A DNA stretch of 64,000 nt from Platerodrilus igneus (taxonomy: Eukaryota; Arthropoda; Insecta; Coleoptera; Lycidae): assembly GCA_036346225.1 (NCBI GenBank), contig JARFIW010001190.1, positions 806,001-870,000 of the forward strand. Reading direction: 5' to 3'. Under the pieces are notes generated by a model, which had not been told where the DNA came from, searched no databases, and saw only the letters and a program-made list of their open reading frames with translations. Positions within the stretch are counted from its first letter, which is position 1. Each line of letters opens with the position of its first letter. The position numbers were made by a program, and so were the translations under genes. Shown in pieces: positions 62,486 through 64,000 of this stretch.

Positions 62486-63240
62486 CTATGCGAGTTTATA
62501 GTACATCCTGATTGTGAACCAAAATTTTGCAATTGTAACATAATTCGTGTGGGATGTTTCTAGCTTGAGAATTTGGTGATCACCTAGTCCTTTAATAGTT
62601 GCTAACATAATCCGAGTAAAAAGTTGGAGGCAAAAATATTTCGTTCGGGTCTCTAGAAATTGTATGAGCAAATGCCAATTCAAATGGGGTAGAATTTTTC
62701 GCATCATGTATAGAATTGTTGTAACCATTATGACATAATTCGTTAAATCATTTTTATTGGGGGTTAATTTCTCTTAAGAGTGTTAACTGCTCGATTAGAG
62801 TTGAGTGTCTATCCTACTATAGAATTGGTATCGTGCTGTCCACTCGTTGCAAAATGTACTTTGATCTTATATAGATTAATCATTTGATATATTTCCTCAC
62901 ATAATACAGCTCCTAATGCGTAGTTGCTAGCTTTCGTGGTCAGAATAAAAGGTTTACAAAAATCAGGATATTGAAGTATCGGACAGTTGGTTAAAATTTT
63001 TCTTCAGATCTGAAAGCTGTCAACGAAATGCTTGTCGTATAGTACCTTTACGTTTTTCTTTAAACATTTCGTGATCGGTTTTGTAATTATGGCAAAGTCC
63101 TTTACAAAACGCCTGTAATATTGTAAGCGACCTAGAATTTTTTTGTGGTATAGGAAAGTTTTCCACTGCTGTAACTTCGTCTGGGTTTTGTTTGACTACT
63201 GAAGGCGTTATTACATGCCCTAAATGCACCATCGTTTTAT
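62486..63240 (-). pseudogene. Gypsy/errantivirus-like pol relic
   Basis: 63232 downward: 'LGHVITPSVVKQNPDEVTAV', the RT thumb/connection block of Ty3/gypsy Pol. About 63000-62830: 'NCPILQYPDFCKPFIL' and 'SNYALGAVLCEE', the start of RNase H (the Asp of T-D-A-S replaced: T-K-A-S). 62728-62486: 'STPFELAFAH'-type integrase segment. Many gaps and frameshifts. Orientation and order agree with the envelope relic that follows. Confidence 0.75.
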
Positions 63241-63269
63241 ATAAAAATTTCGAATTGACTAATTGTATT

Positions 63270-63350
63270 TTGAGATTTCTTGAAAAATGTTAGGCGAGCA
63301 TTTTTATAAAAATACACCCTTGTTTGGATGAGAGATAAAATACAGCTATA
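63270..63350 (+). repeat. SINE fragment
   Basis: 'aaaaatgttaggcgagcatt' and 'tacaccc.tgtttggatgag' followed by 'agataaaat' match the middle of the SINE family. Head and tail are missing. Confidence 0.75.
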
Positions 63351-63499
63351 TATTTTAAATTTGTTAAGGATTAGTAACCTACATTTAGGTAACAATTTTA
63401 TTAAAATTAGTTTGTTTCTTTTAAATATGTTGTCTCCATTTTAATTTGTTAGCTTTAAATAGTATAACAACAATTTTTATTTCACTAATTTTTATCTTG

Positions 63500-63548
63500 A
63501 CTTGTACCATTGATAATGACCATGAAAGGTCGAAAGCGCTTTAGTTAA
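63500..63548 (+). ncRNA. Degenerate hammerhead-like motif
   Basis: TTGATAA (box mutated at two positions), stem II TGACC/GGTC with loop, GAAA, palindromic AGCGCT, then T. Same extra T before stem II as in foldback 1. Probably inactive. Confidence 0.35.
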
Positions 63549-64000
63549 CGTGAATACACAATAAAATAATTTTGCACATTAAACGTCAATCTTTTATTTT
63601 ACTAATCATGCACATTGCTGAAATAAAAGATTTCTATACTATGTGCTTTTAATGAATTTTTGATTTTGTTTAATTGCAGTAATTTGTTTTTGTAATGAAA
63701 TGGATGTACTACTTGTCACATAGGCACTAATGCTTTCATCAAATGTATCTAGCCAAGAATTTTTACTGGGTTTTGTTTAAGGCACTGATATTGCTTTAGT
63801 TATCCCTATAGTAGGGGATAAAGAATACTACTATAGTAAGACTGCTTATCGTAAAAGGCGATTAAAAGGCGCAGCAAGGGGCAGCAGCCTTGCTGGCTAA
63901 AAGATATTGGAGGAGGGTCGGTTGGTCTCGGGCGATCCTCAATAATTTACAAGCTTGTTGGGGGTTGGCCGTGACGGATACGGCTTTCTGCTAAAATCTT
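63549..64000. other. No gene; GC-richer end of window
   Basis: From about 63840 the sequence becomes GC-rich ('aaaggcgattaaaaggcgca', 'gggtcggttggtctcgggcg'). It looks like the start of another repeat that runs past the window's edge. Not identifiable. Confidence 0.3.

Overview
The window is eukaryotic nuclear DNA, most likely from an arthropod and probably an insect. It is AT-rich, full of nested transposable elements and tRNA-headed SINEs, and holds many (TA)n and (CA)n tracts. The element families present (R1/LOA-like LINE, BEL/Pao and gypsy LTR elements, Penelope-like elements, Polinton/adintovirus) are typical of arthropod genomes. I see no clear host housekeeping gene and cannot name the species.

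Layout. 1-2.5 kb: LINE-tail-like repeats, a 512-bp foldback carrying hammerhead-ribozyme-like motifs, a SINE, and a mariner-like transposase relic. 3.8-4.7 kb: Penelope-like relic (RT end plus GIY-YIG). 5.2-10.8 kb: an old, decayed Polinton/adintovirus-like copy on +, with two SINEs inside its ATPase gene. About 10.8-17.3 kb: a nearly full-length R1/LOA-like LINE. 18.4-23.06 kb: a decayed Ty3/gypsy element whose Pol frame runs, across one stop codon, into a macro domain and a CCCH-finger-like segment. 23,064-39,816: a young, precisely bounded 16.75-kb Polinton/adintovirus-like element, with inverted repeats of about 530 bp and the 6-bp target duplication AACCCG, inserted near the end of that macro-domain frame. 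40.4-41.9 kb: a Myb/SANT-like pseudogene and a second foldback with hammerhead motifs. 42-48.6 kb: mostly anonymous, with one copy of a 1.1-kb duplicated segment and most of a second copy. 48,603-56,526: a BEL/Pao element with both LTRs and a 5-bp TSD, itself split by a 1.74-kb insertion. 57-58.5 kb: a degenerate repeat array. 58,659-59,162: an intact orphan gene homologous to a Polinton gene. 62-63.2 kb: a decayed gypsy/errantivirus-like pol-env relic.

The Polinton/adintovirus element has two divergent gene blocks. The minus block, read from the centre outward, is: two unknown genes, PLA2 virion protein, adenain-like protease, penton-like protein, a 53-aa small ORF, double-jelly-roll capsid, packaging ATPase, a DUF8207-like protein, a fibre-like protein, integrase, and an orphan protein. 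The plus block is a protein-primed-type DNA polymerase B. Between the blocks lie four 91-bp direct repeats. Together this is a virion-forming and self-replicating gene set. The polymerase has several in-frame stops, so this copy is probably no longer autonomous.

Most notable points: (i) the protease has no start codon but sits exactly in the -1 frame behind the heptamer A AAA AAC, which abuts the stop of the PLA2 gene, consistent with programmed -1 frameshifting; (ii) an uncharacterised protein family occurs both at the end of the Polinton and as an intact stand-alone gene; (iii) a macro domain lies in frame with a gypsy integrase; (iv) two unrelated foldbacks share outward-facing hammerhead-like motifs.
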